The notes: a model not told the origin generated them from the sequence alone. 36,074 bases of DNA from SVQP01 sp045658965 (GCA_045658965.1 JAZOVZ010000066.1:1-36074); one strand, 5' to 3'; shown: positions 1 through 7,994, counted from the stretch's first letter. A program made the numbers and translations.

Positions 1-27
1 GGCAAAAAATTAACATCGCGCCTGCCC

Positions 28-53
28 GGGGCGTCGAGGACGTCGCCCCCTAC
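28..53 (-). repeat. R3-type single hairpin (GTAGGGG family)
   Basis: A short palindrome with arms GGGGCG (28-33) and CGCCCC (44-49), followed by CTAC. It matches the R3 family seen elsewhere in the window, in which a hairpin of variable stem ends in CCCCTAC. It lies just past the ligA stop codon and could help end ligA transcription, though no T-tract is visible. Confidence 0.5.
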
Positions 54-86
54 AAATAAATAACCGCGTAACCGAATTGTTTGGCG

Positions 87-2084
87 TTACGACAACATCC
101 GCAGCAGCTCTGCCTCGTCGATGACGGTCACGCCAAGGCTCTGCGCCTTGGTCAGCTTACTGCCCGCAGCCTCGCCCGCGACCACGTAGGAGGTCTTTTT
201 GGATACGGACGAAGAGGTCTTGCCGCCTGCGGCAACGATCAGCTTCTCGGCTTCGCTTCTGCCCATGGTGGGCAGCGTGCCGGTCAGCACAAAGGTCAGT
301 CCCGCGAGTTTGTCGCCTACGGGAGCGGCGGTGGAGGCGGTCAGCACTCCCGCAGCCTCCAGGCGCGCGCAAAGGGCGCGGCTTTCGGGACGGGAGAAGT
401 ATTCCACAACGCAATCTGCGGTGATCTGCCCGAAATCGTCCAGCGCACACAGCTCCTCGGCTGTCGCGTCCATGCACGCGGCAAGCGTACCGAATCGGCG
501 CGCAAGTGCCGTTGCGGCAACCTGCCCGATATTGCGGATGCCAAGCGCGAAAATCAAACGCTCCAGTCCTGCCGACTTGGATTTTTCAATCGCTGCAATT
601 AAGTTGGCAGCGGATTTGTCGCCCATGCGGTCGAGTGCCGCAATTTGCTCGGCAGTCAGCGCATAGAGGTCAGCCGTGTCGTGGATGAGGTCTGCTTCAA
701 TCAGCGCGTCCACGATCTGCGGGCCAAGCCCGTCAATGTCCATGGCGTCCTTGGAGGCAAAATGCTCAATGCCGCGCGAGAGCTGTGCGGGGCAGGAGGG
801 GTTGATGCAGCGTACCGCCACCTCGCCTTCTGCCTTCACCACCTCGTGTCCGCACGAGGGGCAATGCGTGGGCATATGGAAGGGGATCTGCGTGCCGTCA
901 CGCTTTTCGGGATGCGCGCAAACCACCTCGGGAATAATGTCGCCGCTCTTTTGTACGGATACAATATCGCCCAGCATAATGCCGCGCTCGCGGATAAAGT
1001 CAATGTTGTGCAGGGTGGCGCGCGATACGGTCGTGCCCGCAAGTCGCACGGGGGAAAGCTCTGCGGTGGGGGTCAGCACGCCCGTGCGTCCGACTTGAAT
1101 GGTGATTTCGTTGAGTCTCGTTTGCTTTTGCTCGGGCGGGAATTTGTACGCCACCGCCCACTTGGGGGTGCTGACGCCCTGGCCGAGTACGGCTCTTTGG
1201 TCAAGACGGTTGACCTTGACCACCACACCGTCAATGTCGTAAGGCAGGTCGTCGCGCATCGTACCGATCTTTTCGATATGGGCAATGATCTCGTCTGCCG
1301 TGTGCACCACGGTGCGCAATTTGATGGCAGGGAAGCCCAGCGCGTCCAGTCGGTCAAGCGTTTCTTGGTGTGTGGCAGGGGCGTGTCCGTCGATGTAGAG
1401 GTCGCCCTCCTGGTAATTGAAAATGAAAATGTCCAGCGCGCGGGAAGCCGTGATCTGCGGATCAAGCTGGCGCAAGGATCCTGCCGCCGCGTTTCTGGGG
1501 TTTGCCATCAGTGCCTCACCGTTTGCCTCGCGCTTTTGATTGATGCGCTCGAATACGGCACGGGGCATATAGACCTCACCGCGCACGGTCAGCGTCAAGG
1601 GCTCGGGCAGCGTCAAGGGGATGGAGAAAATGGTGCGCACGTTTTGGGTAATGTCCTCACCGGTCACACCGTCACCGCGCGTCGCGCCTGTCACAAGCAC
1701 ACCGTTCTCGTAGATCAGCGAGCAGGACAAGCCGTCGATCTTGGGTTCAACAGAGAAGAGTGCATCGGGCAGCTCTGCATGCACGCGAGAGATAAAGTCG
1801 GTCAGCTCGGCGTAGGAGAACACGTCCGAGAGCGAGTCCATGCGCACGCGATGCGTGACCTTGGCAAACTTGTCAAGCGGCTTGCCACCCACGCGTTGTG
1901 TGGGCGATGCGGGATCAAAATATTCGGGGTGCGCCTCTTCGAGGGCAAGCAGCTCGTAAAACATGCGGTCGTATTCGTAGTCCGAGATCACGGGCGCGTC
2001 GTCCACGTAGTAAAGCTTTGCGTGGTGCGCAACCTCGCGGCGCAAAGCGTCTATCTTTTCATAAATCGGGTTGGTATTTGCCAT
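87..2084 (-). CDS. ligA: NAD-dependent DNA ligase LigA
   Basis: This is a full-length bacterial NAD+-dependent DNA ligase of 665 residues. It seals nicks between Okazaki fragments and in repair using NAD+ as AMP donor. The adenylation motif KIDG is at 115-118, with K115 the expected AMP-carrying lysine. An OB-fold region follows, then a four-cysteine zinc finger (C408, C411, C426, C431), helix-hairpin-helix repeats around 440-580, and a C-terminal BRCT domain from about 589. Length and domain order are normal for the family. The ATG is preceded by GGAGG (complement of 2090-2094) and a strong promoter. No pcrA or gatCAB partner is visible beside it; the upstream neighbour is a divergent MATE exporter. 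Confidence 0.98.
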   Translation of the reverse strand: MANTNPIYEKIDALRREVAHHAKLYYVDDAPVISDYEYDRMFYELLALEEAHPEYFDPASPTQRVGGKPLDKFAKVTHRVRMDSLSDVFSYAELTDFISRVHAELPDALFSVEPKIDGLSCSLIYENGVLVTGATRGDGVTGEDITQNVRTIFSIPLTLPEPLTLTVRGEVYMPRAVFERINQKREANGEALMANPRNAAAGSLRQLDPQITASRALDIFIFNYQEGDLYIDGHAPATHQETLDRLDALGFPAIKLRTVVHTADEIIAHIEKIGTMRDDLPYDIDGVVVKVNRLDQRAVLGQGVSTPKWAVAYKFPPEQKQTRLNEITIQVGRTGVLTPTAELSPVRLAGTTVSRATLHNIDFIRERGIMLGDIVSVQKSGDIIPEVVCAHPEKRDGTQIPFHMPTHCPSCGHEVVKAEGEVAVRCINPSCPAQLSRGIEHFASKDAMDIDGLGPQIVDALIEADLIHDTADLYALTAEQIAALDRMGDKSAANLIAAIEKSKSAGLERLIFALGIRNIGQVAATALARRFGTLAACMDATAEELCALDDFGQITADCVVEYFSRPESRALCARLEAAGVLTASTAAPVGDKLAGLTFVLTGTLPTMGRSEAEKLIVAAGGKTSSSVSKKTSYVVAGEAAGSKLTKAQSLGVTVIDEAELLRMLS

Positions 2085-2120
2085 AAAACCCTCCGAAAAA
2101 TCAAATTTGCATACATCATT

Positions 2121-2149
2121 ATTATACCAAAAAAATTGAGGGATGTCAA
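2121..2149 (-). promoter_or_regulatory. ligA sigma-A promoter
   Basis: On the minus strand TTGACA (complement of 2144-2149) and TATAAT (complement of 2121-2126) are separated by exactly 17 nt, a consensus housekeeping promoter about 40 nt upstream of the ligA start. Confidence 0.85.
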
Positions 2150-2193
2150 TGAAAATAGGGGAATTTCATAAGGATAGGCAAACCTTCCTTCAC

Positions 2194-2350
2194 GAAAAGT
2201 TTTGATCAAACTTTTTCAAAAGTTTGCGCAGGTCGAGGGCGCGTAGCCCTCGTCGCCTCCGCAGAGGCGAAACTTTACATAACGGCCTTTTTGGTTCTTT
2301 TTGGGCCTTCTTGCTCAAAAAGAATGGAAAGGGTTTTCTCACATAAAATC
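2194..2350 (+). repeat. R1 structured repeat, copy 1
   Basis: First copy of the four-hairpin R1 family. P1 is CAAACTTT-TTCA-AAAGTTTG, P2 is GAGGGC-GCGTA-GCCCTC, P3 is CGCCTC-CGCA-GAGGCG, and P4 pairs TTCTTTTTG with CAAAAAGAA; a conserved tail TTTTCTCACATAAA closes it. It sits between the divergent ligA and MATE promoters, so it cannot be only a terminator of an adjacent gene. Confidence 0.85.
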
Positions 2351-2540
2351 CCGAGATTGTGGCGGGCGGTTCGCAGATCCCGCCGCGCCACGACACGGGG
2401 GACAGTCCCGCAGTAACATGCCCTTCGGGCACGTCACAGGGGACAGTCCCCGGTATCATGGCGCTCGTCTCGCGGGCGCATATGGAATGCGCCCCTACGG
2501 TGGTTGTATTTCGGGCGATTCGTGAATCGCCCCTACGGTT
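2351..2540 (+). repeat. Mosaic of small palindromes including two R3 hairpins
   Basis: No gene is seen here. The stretch holds two related GGGGACAGTCCC-like palindromes (about 2397-2415 and 2440-2453), then two R3-type hairpins that both end in CCCCTACGG: GGGCGCAT...ATGCGCCC (2474-2498) and GGGCGATTC...GAATCGCCC (2513-2538). The second is the reverse complement of a hairpin in the repeats at the right end of the window. Confidence 0.6.
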
Positions 2541-2578
2541 CATTTAACGCTTTCCCATAATTTTCTTGCCCCTACCTC

Positions 2579-2607
2579 TTGACGCAACCGCTCATTTGTT
2601 ATATAAT
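2579..2607 (+). promoter_or_regulatory. MATE gene promoter
   Basis: TTGACG (2579-2584) and TATAAT (2602-2607) lie 17 nt apart, about 48 nt upstream of the chosen start at 2655. Confidence 0.8.
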
Positions 2608-2654
2608 AAATTTGTATGTGCATTTATCAAATCGCGTCAAAGGAGTGGGGAAAA

Positions 2655-4112
2655 ATGCTGAAATCGGGCGGAAATATGAGAAAGTTCCGCGTGTACGGTC
2701 ATGAAAAGAAAAAAGACTACACGCAAGGACCAATGTTCGGTAAAATCATTTGGTTCATGCTGCCCGTCATGTTTACGGGTATCATTCAGCTGCTTTACAA
2801 CGCTGCCGATATGGTGGTCGTGGGCAACTGGGCGGACAACGCAGACGCAGCCGTGGCTGCGGTTGGTGCGTGCGGTGCGCTGATCAACCTCATCGTCAAC
2901 CTGTTCATGGGTCTTTCGGTCGGTGCGGGTGTTGCCGTGGCACAAAAGATCGGTGCGGGTGACCGCGACGGCGTGCAAAAGGTGGTACATACCGCGATCC
3001 TGATCTCGTTTTTTACCGGTATCGCTGTCGGCATTTTCGGCTTTGTCATGGCAAAGCCCCTGCTTGTGCTGATGGGCACGCAGGAGGAGGTGCTGGTTGA
3101 AGCAGCGCCTTATATGCGCGCGTATTTCGTGGGCATTCCCGCTTGTATGGTGTATAACTACGCCGCAAGCATGCTGCGCTCCAAGGGCGACTCCAAAAAC
3201 CCTTTGATCTTTTTGACACTTTCGGGTCTTGCAAACGTATTTTTGAACCTGATCTTTGTCAGCGTGTTCCATATGGGTGCTGTCGGCGTTGGTATTGCAA
3301 CCGCGGTTGCGCAGTATATTGCCATGGTGATGGTGCTTTACCACATGGTAAATCTGGACGACGATTGCAAGCTGGACTTCAAAAAGCTGGCGGTTGATAA
3401 GGATGCGCTCAAAAAAATGCTGCGCATCGGCTTGCCCGCAGGCTTGCAGGCAACCTTCTTCTCGCTTTCCAACGCGCTCATCCAGAGCACGGTCAATACG
3501 TACCCCACCGTTGTGCAGACGGGTAACACCACGGCAGGCAACATCGAGGGCTTTGTATATATCTCCATGAACGCTTGCTATCACGCCGCGCTGACCTTTG
3601 TCGGTCAGAACACGGGCGCGAAAAAGTATAACCGCGTGCTGCGTGCGTCCTTGATCTGCCTGGGCCTTGTGACTGTTGTAGGTCTTGGTATGTCCACGTT
3701 GATCTATCTGAACGGTGCGGCATTGATCTCGATCTACCGTCCCGGTCAGCCCGACGTTGTGGCAGCGGGTATGGCAAGACTTTCGATCATTTGCGTGACG
3801 TACTTCCTGTGCGGCATTATGGACGTGGGCAGCGGTATCATGCGCGGCATGGGTAAGTCGTTCTTGCCTATGATGGTCTCGCTGATCGGCTCTTGCGTGT
3901 TCCGTATCGTGTGGATCATGCTGCTTTGCCCCGGATTCCCCGAGCCTATCGAAACGCTGTATATGTCTTATCCGATTTCCTGGATCTTGACCGCAGGCGT
4001 GCACCTGATCTGCTGCGGCTGGACGTGGGCGTACCGCGTGCGTAAATTAAAGCGCGAGCAGGCAGAAAACGAGGCATTGCCCGAGCCTGCCGAAGAGGCG
4101 GCACAGGCTTGA
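2655..4112 (+). CDS. MATE family efflux transporter
   Basis: A 485-residue polytopic membrane protein with about twelve hydrophobic segments, typical of multidrug and toxic compound extrusion (MATE) transporters, which export cationic compounds or metabolites using a Na+ or H+ gradient. The N-terminal stretch GKIIWFMLPVMFTGIIQLLYN and the following DMVVVGNW are characteristic. The tail after the last segment is charged and rich in Glu and Ala. The ATG at 2655 is preferred because AAGGAG lies just upstream (2639-2644); an in-frame ATG at 2616 has no ribosome binding site and sits at the expected transcription start. It is transcribed alone. The substrate cannot be told from sequence. Confidence 0.93.
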   Translation: MLKSGGNMRKFRVYGHEKKKDYTQGPMFGKIIWFMLPVMFTGIIQLLYNAADMVVVGNWADNADAAVAAVGACGALINLIVNLFMGLSVGAGVAVAQKIGAGDRDGVQKVVHTAILISFFTGIAVGIFGFVMAKPLLVLMGTQEEVLVEAAPYMRAYFVGIPACMVYNYAASMLRSKGDSKNPLIFLTLSGLANVFLNLIFVSVFHMGAVGVGIATAVAQYIAMVMVLYHMVNLDDDCKLDFKKLAVDKDALKKMLRIGLPAGLQATFFSLSNALIQSTVNTYPTVVQTGNTTAGNIEGFVYISMNACYHAALTFVGQNTGAKKYNRVLRASLICLGLVTVVGLGMSTLIYLNGAALISIYRPGQPDVVAAGMARLSIICVTYFLCGIMDVGSGIMRGMGKSFLPMMVSLIGSCVFRIVWIMLLCPGFPEPIETLYMSYPISWILTAGVHLICCGWTWAYRVRKLKREQAENEALPEPAEEAAQA

Positions 4113-4161
4113 ATATAAAGGAGCTATCCCATCGGGCTGCTAAATTAGCGGTAAAAATCAA

Positions 4162-4203
4162 AAAGAACTGTATCATTTCGATGCAGTTCTTTGTTTTTTA
4201 TTT
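4162..4203 (+). terminator. Rho-independent terminator after the MATE gene
   Basis: The stem AAAGAACTG (4162-4170) pairs with CAGTTCTTT (4184-4192) and is followed by a T-rich tract at 4194-4203. It lies inside the 4135-4379 inverted-repeat element, so the element may supply the MATE terminator. Confidence 0.75.
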
Positions 4204-4229
4204 AAAAATAATGCAAAAAAGCGCCAGAA

Positions 4230-4333
4230 AGGAGGAGCAAGCCCCTCCCCTACAGATGGACGGCTTGGAAATCCTTGCCAAAAGATTTATCAAACTGACA
4301 TATCGGGCGGTAGGGGAGGGGCTTGCTCCTCCT
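4230..4333. repeat. Nested 104-bp element with perfect 24-bp inverted arms
   Basis: Left arm 4230-4253 and right arm 4310-4333 are perfect reverse complements (AGGAGGAGCAAGCCCC... against ...GGGGCTTGCTCCTCCT), both bordered on the inside by the CCCCTAC/GTAGGGG motif. The 56-bp interior shows no gene. A related single arm occurs at 23217-23240. Confidence 0.8.
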
Positions 4334-4413
4334 CATTACAGGTTATTGTATCTATAAATTTACCGCTAATTTACCAGCCCCCATCGTGTTGCTCCTTTTT
4401 TACATAAAAAACC

Positions 4414-4442
4414 TTTACTTTTTCAAAAAAATATGCTAAAAT
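4414..4442 (+). promoter_or_regulatory. Promoter of the nucleoside-salvage operon
   Basis: TTTACT (4414-4419) and TAAAAT (4437-4442) with a 17-nt spacer, 33 nt upstream of the HD-hydrolase start. No other promoter is evident between this gene and deoD, deoB and cdd. Confidence 0.65.
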
Positions 4443-4475
4443 GAATATGGAATACAATGCAAAACGGAGGTCGCT

Positions 4476-5078
4476 ATGCAGCTGCACGAGGATAAACAGA
4501 AATTTTTAGAGATCTATAACAAATATATCAAAAGAGAGGGTGCAGACAAGCTGCTGGCTTTTCTGGACTCGGAGGGCAGCGACTTTTTCACCGCTCCCGC
4601 AAGCACGCGCTATCACGGCAACTTTGAGGGCGGACTTTTGCGACATAGCCTCAACGTGTACGAATGTCTGCACGATATTCTGAACCGCCCCCGTATGAAG
4701 GAGGTCTACGGCATTTCCTACTCGGAGGAGAGCATCGCCATTGCGGCTTTGTTGCACGACGTTTGCAAGGTCAACTTCTACAAGACCTCATTCCGCAACG
4801 TCAAGAACGAGTTTGGCAAGTGGGAGAGCGTGCCGTATTACACCATTGAGGACAATCTGCCCTACGGACACGGCGAAAAGTCGGTGTACATCGTGTCGGG
4901 ATACATGCGTCTGACCCGCGACGAGGCGTTTGCTATCCGCTATCACATGGGCTTTTCGGGCAACGAGGACCCCGGCAACGTAGGCAAGGCACTCGAAATG
5001 TTCCCGCTTGCGTATGCGCTCTGCATGGCTGACATGGAGGCTGCGTATTTCATGGAAGGCAGCCCCGAGAAAAACTGA
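4476..5078 (+). CDS. HD-domain phosphohydrolase
   Basis: A 200-residue HD-superfamily protein. The motif is visible as H57 (in LLRHSLNVY) and H94-D95 (in ALLHDVCKVNFY), the metal-binding signature of nucleotide and RNA phosphohydrolases. The region between 45 and 160 resembles the HD part of the 3'-5' exoribonuclease YhaM, but the OB-fold that YhaM carries at its N terminus is missing. A CGGAGG box precedes the ATG. It is the first gene of a run with deoD, deoB and cdd (39-nt gap to deoD), which suggests a role near nucleotide turnover; the actual substrate is not known. Confidence 0.88.
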   Translation: MQLHEDKQKFLEIYNKYIKREGADKLLAFLDSEGSDFFTAPASTRYHGNFEGGLLRHSLNVYECLHDILNRPRMKEVYGISYSEESIAIAALLHDVCKVNFYKTSFRNVKNEFGKWESVPYYTIEDNLPYGHGEKSVYIVSGYMRLTRDEAFAIRYHMGFSGNEDPGNVGKALEMFPLAYALCMADMEAAYFMEGSPEKN

Positions 5079-5117
5079 AAAAACAAAGTCTAAATATTCA
5101 GAAAAGGAGAAATTATT

Positions 5118-5852
5118 ATGTCGAACAAGCCTTATCCTACCCCCCATATAAACGCAAAGCCCGAGGACTTTGCAAAGACCGTGCTGATGCCCGGCGGCCC
5201 CAAGAGAAGCGAATTTATTGCAAAGAATTTCCTTGATAACCCCGTACTGGTCAACGACGTGCGCGGCGTGCACGGCTACACGGGTACTTACAAGGGTACG
5301 CCCGTATCGGTCATGGCAAGCGGCATGGGTATGCCTGCCATCGGTATTTACTCCTACGAGCTGTTCAATTTCTTTGACGTGGACAATATCATTCGTGTTG
5401 GCTCTGCAGGCTCTCTGCAGCCCCATATTCACGTGCGTGACGTTGTGTTCGGTCAGGGCGCGTGCTTCCAGGGTGGTTTTGCACAGCAGTATCATCTGCC
5501 GGGCGAGATTGCACCCATTGCGGATTACACCTTGCTCAAAACTGCGATTGCACAAGCGGAAAAGCAGGGCGTGAATTACCACGTTGGTAACATTCTTTCC
5601 TCCGATATGTTCTATAACGACGATCCCTCCGATACCATGAAGTGGGCAAAGATGGGCGTCATGGCGGTGGAAATGGAAGCCGCTGCGCTTTACATGAACG
5701 CCGCACGCGCAGGCAAGCGCGGACTTTGCATCTGCACCATTTCGGATAGCCTTGTCACGCACGAGGTCACCACGGCTGAGGAGAGACAGAACACCTTTAC
5801 GCAGATGATGGAGATCGCCCTTGACACCGCTGTGGAGATGGCGAAAAAATGA
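5118..5852 (+). CDS. deoD: Purine nucleoside phosphorylase, DeoD type
   Basis: A 244-residue hexameric-type purine nucleoside phosphorylase. It splits purine (deoxy)ribonucleosides with phosphate to a free base and (deoxy)ribose 1-phosphate. Family signatures are GMGMPAIGIY near 70, the phosphate-loop stretch RVGSAGSL near 95, the sugar-binding VEMEAAALY near 180, and the acid residue D210 in TISDS, equivalent by family to the catalytic Asp that protonates the purine. Length is standard. AAAGGAG precedes the ATG. Its last four bases overlap the start of deoB (ATGA), so translation is likely coupled, and the product sugar phosphate is the direct substrate of DeoB. Confidence 0.97.
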   Translation: MSNKPYPTPHINAKPEDFAKTVLMPGGPKRSEFIAKNFLDNPVLVNDVRGVHGYTGTYKGTPVSVMASGMGMPAIGIYSYELFNFFDVDNIIRVGSAGSLQPHIHVRDVVFGQGACFQGGFAQQYHLPGEIAPIADYTLLKTAIAQAEKQGVNYHVGNILSSDMFYNDDPSDTMKWAKMGVMAVEMEAAALYMNAARAGKRGLCICTISDSLVTHEVTTAEERQNTFTQMMEIALDTAVEMAKK

Positions 5853-7006
5853 GCAAGAGAGTATTTTTGATCGTACTTGACAGCTTTGGCATCGGTGCGT
5901 GCCCCGACAGCGAGTCGTTTGGCGACTTTGGCGTCAATACGCTGGAGTCGGTGTACAAGACGGGCGAGCTGCACCTGCCCAATATGCAAAAGCTGGGATT
6001 TGGCAATATCGACGGCGTGGAATGCCTTGCTGCCGATCCCGCACCCATTGGCTCTTATGCAAGACTGCGTGAGAAGTCTATGGGCAAGGATACCACCATC
6101 GGACATTGGGAGCTGATGGGCTTGGTGTCGGATGATCCGCTGCCGACTTATCCCGAGGGATTCCCCGAGGAGGTGCTTGCACCTTTCCGTGCCAAAACGG
6201 GCAGGGGAGTGCTGTGCAACAAGCCCTATTCAGGCACGGACGTTATTCGTGACTACGGTCAGCAGCACATTGAGACGGGTGACCTGATCGTGTATACCTC
6301 TGCGGACAGCGTGTTCCAGATTGCGGCACACGAGGATGTTGTGCCTCTTGAAACGCTTTATGAATACTGCCATATCGCGCGTGAGCTGCTTGTGGGCAAG
6401 CATGGCGTAGGCAGAGTGATTGCGCGTCCGTTCGTGGGCGAACACCCGAACTTTACCCGTTCGAGTGGCAGACACGACTATTCTCTCGAGCCGCCCAAGC
6501 CTACCTTGATGGACAAAATGAAGGATGCGGGCAAGGACGTCATTGCCGTGGGCAAGATCAACGATATCTTTGCAGGCAAGGGCGCGACCGCCGTGTATTA
6601 TACGGGACCCAATCAAAAGGGGCTGGTCAAGACTGCAGAGCTGCAGGGCGAGGACTTTGACGGACTTTGCTTTATCAACCTTGTGGATTTTGATATGGTG
6701 TACGGTCACCGCCGCGACGCGCTGGGTTATGCCCGCGCGCTGAACGAGTTTGACGCGTTCCTTGGCGATTTTGTGGCGAACATGCGCGAGGATGACCTCT
6801 TGATGATCACCGCAGATCACGGCTGCGACCCGGGATATACCAAGACGACAGACCATACAAGAGAATACGTGCCGCTTTTGATGTACAGAAAGGGCATGGA
6901 GAGCAAGAATTTCGGTACTGTTTTGGGCTTTGATGTCGTAGCGGCAACGGTTGCTGCCGAGTTTGGTATCGAGGGCGTGAGCGGTACTGTGTTGGAGGGA
7001 AAGTAA
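5849..7006 (+). CDS. deoB: Phosphopentomutase DeoB
   Basis: A 385-residue phosphopentomutase of the alkaline-phosphatase superfamily, converting (deoxy)ribose 1-phosphate to the 5-phosphate. Metal-binding motifs are present: the N-terminal LDSFGIGACPDS, the TTIGHWE segment that carries the phosphorylated threonine in the family, and the C-terminal ADHGCDPGY and DHTREYVPLL. Length matches known DeoB proteins. The start overlaps deoD by 4 nt, and cdd begins one nucleotide after its stop codon. Together these genes degrade nucleosides into pentose phosphates. Confidence 0.97.
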   Translation: MSKRVFLIVLDSFGIGACPDSESFGDFGVNTLESVYKTGELHLPNMQKLGFGNIDGVECLAADPAPIGSYARLREKSMGKDTTIGHWELMGLVSDDPLPTYPEGFPEEVLAPFRAKTGRGVLCNKPYSGTDVIRDYGQQHIETGDLIVYTSADSVFQIAAHEDVVPLETLYEYCHIARELLVGKHGVGRVIARPFVGEHPNFTRSSGRHDYSLEPPKPTLMDKMKDAGKDVIAVGKINDIFAGKGATAVYYTGPNQKGLVKTAELQGEDFDGLCFINLVDFDMVYGHRRDALGYARALNEFDAFLGDFVANMREDDLLMITADHGCDPGYTKTTDHTREYVPLLMYRKGMESKNFGTVLGFDVVAATVAAEFGIEGVSGTVLEGK

Positions 7007-7007
7007 G

Positions 7008-7418
7008 ATGACACCCGAAAAGTTGATAGAAATGGCGATCGAAGCGAGAAAATCGGCATACGCACCCTATTCGGGTTACCGCGTGGGCGCGGCGTTGCTC
7101 GGCAAATCGGGCAAGGTGTACCTTGGTTGTAATATTGAAAACGCATCCTATACGCCCACCGTGTGCGGTGAGCGCGTGGCGGTTTTTAAGGCTGTCAGCG
7201 AGGGTGAGAAGGAATTCGAAGCTATCGCGGTCTGCGGCGGCAACAAAGAGGAGATCGAGGGTGGATTCCCGCCTTGCGGTGTGTGCCGACAGGTGCTGCG
7301 CGAGTTCTGCAATCCCGACGAGTTTACGGTGTACCTGATCGAAAAGGGCGGCGCGTACAAGACCGTCACGCTTGCCGAGCTGCTGCCTTACGGCTTTGGA
7401 CCGGATTATATGAACTAA
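7008..7418 (+). CDS. cdd: Cytidine deaminase
   Basis: A 136-residue homotetrameric-type cytidine deaminase that converts cytidine or deoxycytidine to the uridine form. Zinc ligands are visible in NIENASYTPTVCGERVAV (Cys, with the catalytic Glu in CGE) and in PPCGVCRQVLREF (two Cys). The family usually has CAE where this protein has CGE, a mild variation. GGAGG lies in the end of deoB. As the last gene of the operon it feeds pyrimidine nucleosides into salvage; no uridine phosphorylase gene is visible nearby. Confidence 0.96.
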   Translation: MTPEKLIEMAIEARKSAYAPYSGYRVGAALLGKSGKVYLGCNIENASYTPTVCGERVAVFKAVSEGEKEFEAIAVCGGNKEEIEGGFPPCGVCRQVLREFCNPDEFTVYLIEKGGAYKTVTLAELLPYGFGPDYMN

Positions 7419-7421
7419 TCA

Positions 7422-7441
7422 TTGGCGCGCAGGCGCGCCAA
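7422..7441 (+). terminator. Hairpin after cdd
   Basis: TTGGCGCG pairs with CGCGCCAA across a 4-nt loop, four nucleotides after the cdd stop codon. A T-rich stretch is not immediate; the R1 repeat begins directly after it. It may act together with the R1 hairpins as an operon end. Confidence 0.45.
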
Positions 7442-7446
7442 CGATG

Positions 7447-7597
7447 AAAAGTTTTCGCCCGCCTTTTTCAAAAGGCGGCGCAGGTCGAGGGCGCGTAGCC
7501 CTCGTCGCGCCCGCAGGCGCGAAACTCCCCAAACGGCCTTTTTGGTTCTTTTTGGGCCTCTTTGCTCAAAAAGAACGGAAACGGTCTACTCACATAA
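7447..7597 (+). repeat. R1 structured repeat, copy 2
   Basis: Second copy of R1. P1 is CCGCCTTT-TTCA-AAAGGCGG, P2 GAGGGC-GCGTA-GCCCTC, P3 CGCGCC-CGCA-GGCGCG, P4 TTCTTTTTG with CAAAAAGAA. Relative to copy 1, the P1 and P3 stems differ on both arms with pairing kept. Confidence 0.85.
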
Positions 7598-7610
7598 ACA
7601 ATCAACAACC

Positions 7611-7671
7611 GTAGGGGCGTGCATTGCACGTCCCTTGTTTAACACATGGGACGACCAATGGTCGCCCCTAC
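7611..7671. repeat. R3 two-hairpin element
   Basis: A 61-bp element bounded by GTAGGGGCG and CGCCCCTAC, made of two hairpins (arms around GTGCA/TGCAC and CGACCA/TGGTCG) with a short spacer. The same design, with different stems, is seen at 35811-35870 and 35997-36056. It separates a complete R1 copy from an R1 tail fragment. Confidence 0.7.
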
Positions 7672-7678
7672 ATTGTCG

Positions 7679-7716
7679 TTGCTCAAAAAGAACGGAGACG
7701 GTTTCCTCACACAAAC
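7679..7716 (+). repeat. R1 tail fragment
   Basis: Repeats the last part of R1 (TTGCTCAAAAAGAACGG through CTCACACAAAC), directly after the R3 element. It suggests that R3 arrived together with, or caused, a partial duplication of the R1 tail. Confidence 0.6.
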
Positions 7717-7729
7717 CCATAACAAACAT

Positions 7730-7900
7730 AAGGAGAAAACCCCACTTGTGGTTTTCTCCCTCTTTTTGCCTTTGGCAAAAAATTCACCCTCTTTCGGGCG
7801 CTTTCGAACGATAAAAGGAGTTTCGCGCTCTGCGGAGCGCGACCAAGGGCGCTGCCCTTGGAACCAGCAAACTTTTGAAAAAGTTTGATCAAAACTTTTC
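7730..7900 (-). repeat. R1 structured repeat, copy 3 (inverted, variant tail)
   Basis: Reading the minus strand, P1 is CAAACTTT-TTCA-AAAGTTTG, P2 CCAAGGGC-AGC-GCCCTTGG and P3 CGCGCTC-CGCA-GAGCGCG. The usual P4 is replaced by two other hairpins, TTTTTGCC/GGCAAAAA and GGAGAAAACC/GGTTTTCTCC. It faces copy 2 head to head across about 300 bp. The MreB-like gene promoter begins 25 nt after it. Confidence 0.75.
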
Positions 7901-7924
7901 ATGAGTTTAAGTTGTCCGTTTGGC

Positions 7925-7953
7925 TTGACTTTATCCTCGTTCTGTAGTATAAT
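7925..7953 (+). promoter_or_regulatory. mreB-like gene promoter
   Basis: TTGACT (7925-7930) and TATAAT (7948-7953) with a 17-nt spacer; transcription should begin near 7960, just upstream of GGAGG. Confidence 0.85.
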
Positions 7954-7994
7954 TAACTTGGATGTTTATATACACCTATCGGAGGACATATAAA

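Larger units (their letters stand above)
4135..4379. mobile_element. MITE-like element with 21-bp inverted ends and possible 7-bp target duplication
   Basis: The ends form an inverted repeat, GGCTGCTAAATTAGCGGTAA at the left and its complement with one mismatch at the right (about 4359-4379). The 7-mer CCCATCG is found directly on both sides (4128-4134 and 4380-4386), as expected for a target-site duplication. The interior contains a terminator-like hairpin and a second nested inverted-repeat element, and no coding capacity. The element lies just after the MATE stop codon. Confidence 0.6.

Noticed and set aside
645..2171. Long plus-strand open frame opposite ligA
   Set aside because: The minus strand encodes a complete DNA ligase with all motifs. 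Similar antisense frames at 8598-10487, 23308-25407 and 30147-32306 were rejected for the same reason.
7639..7902. Open frames inside the R1 and R3 repeats
   Set aside because: Their reading frames follow repeat sequence, change from copy to copy, and have no start signals.
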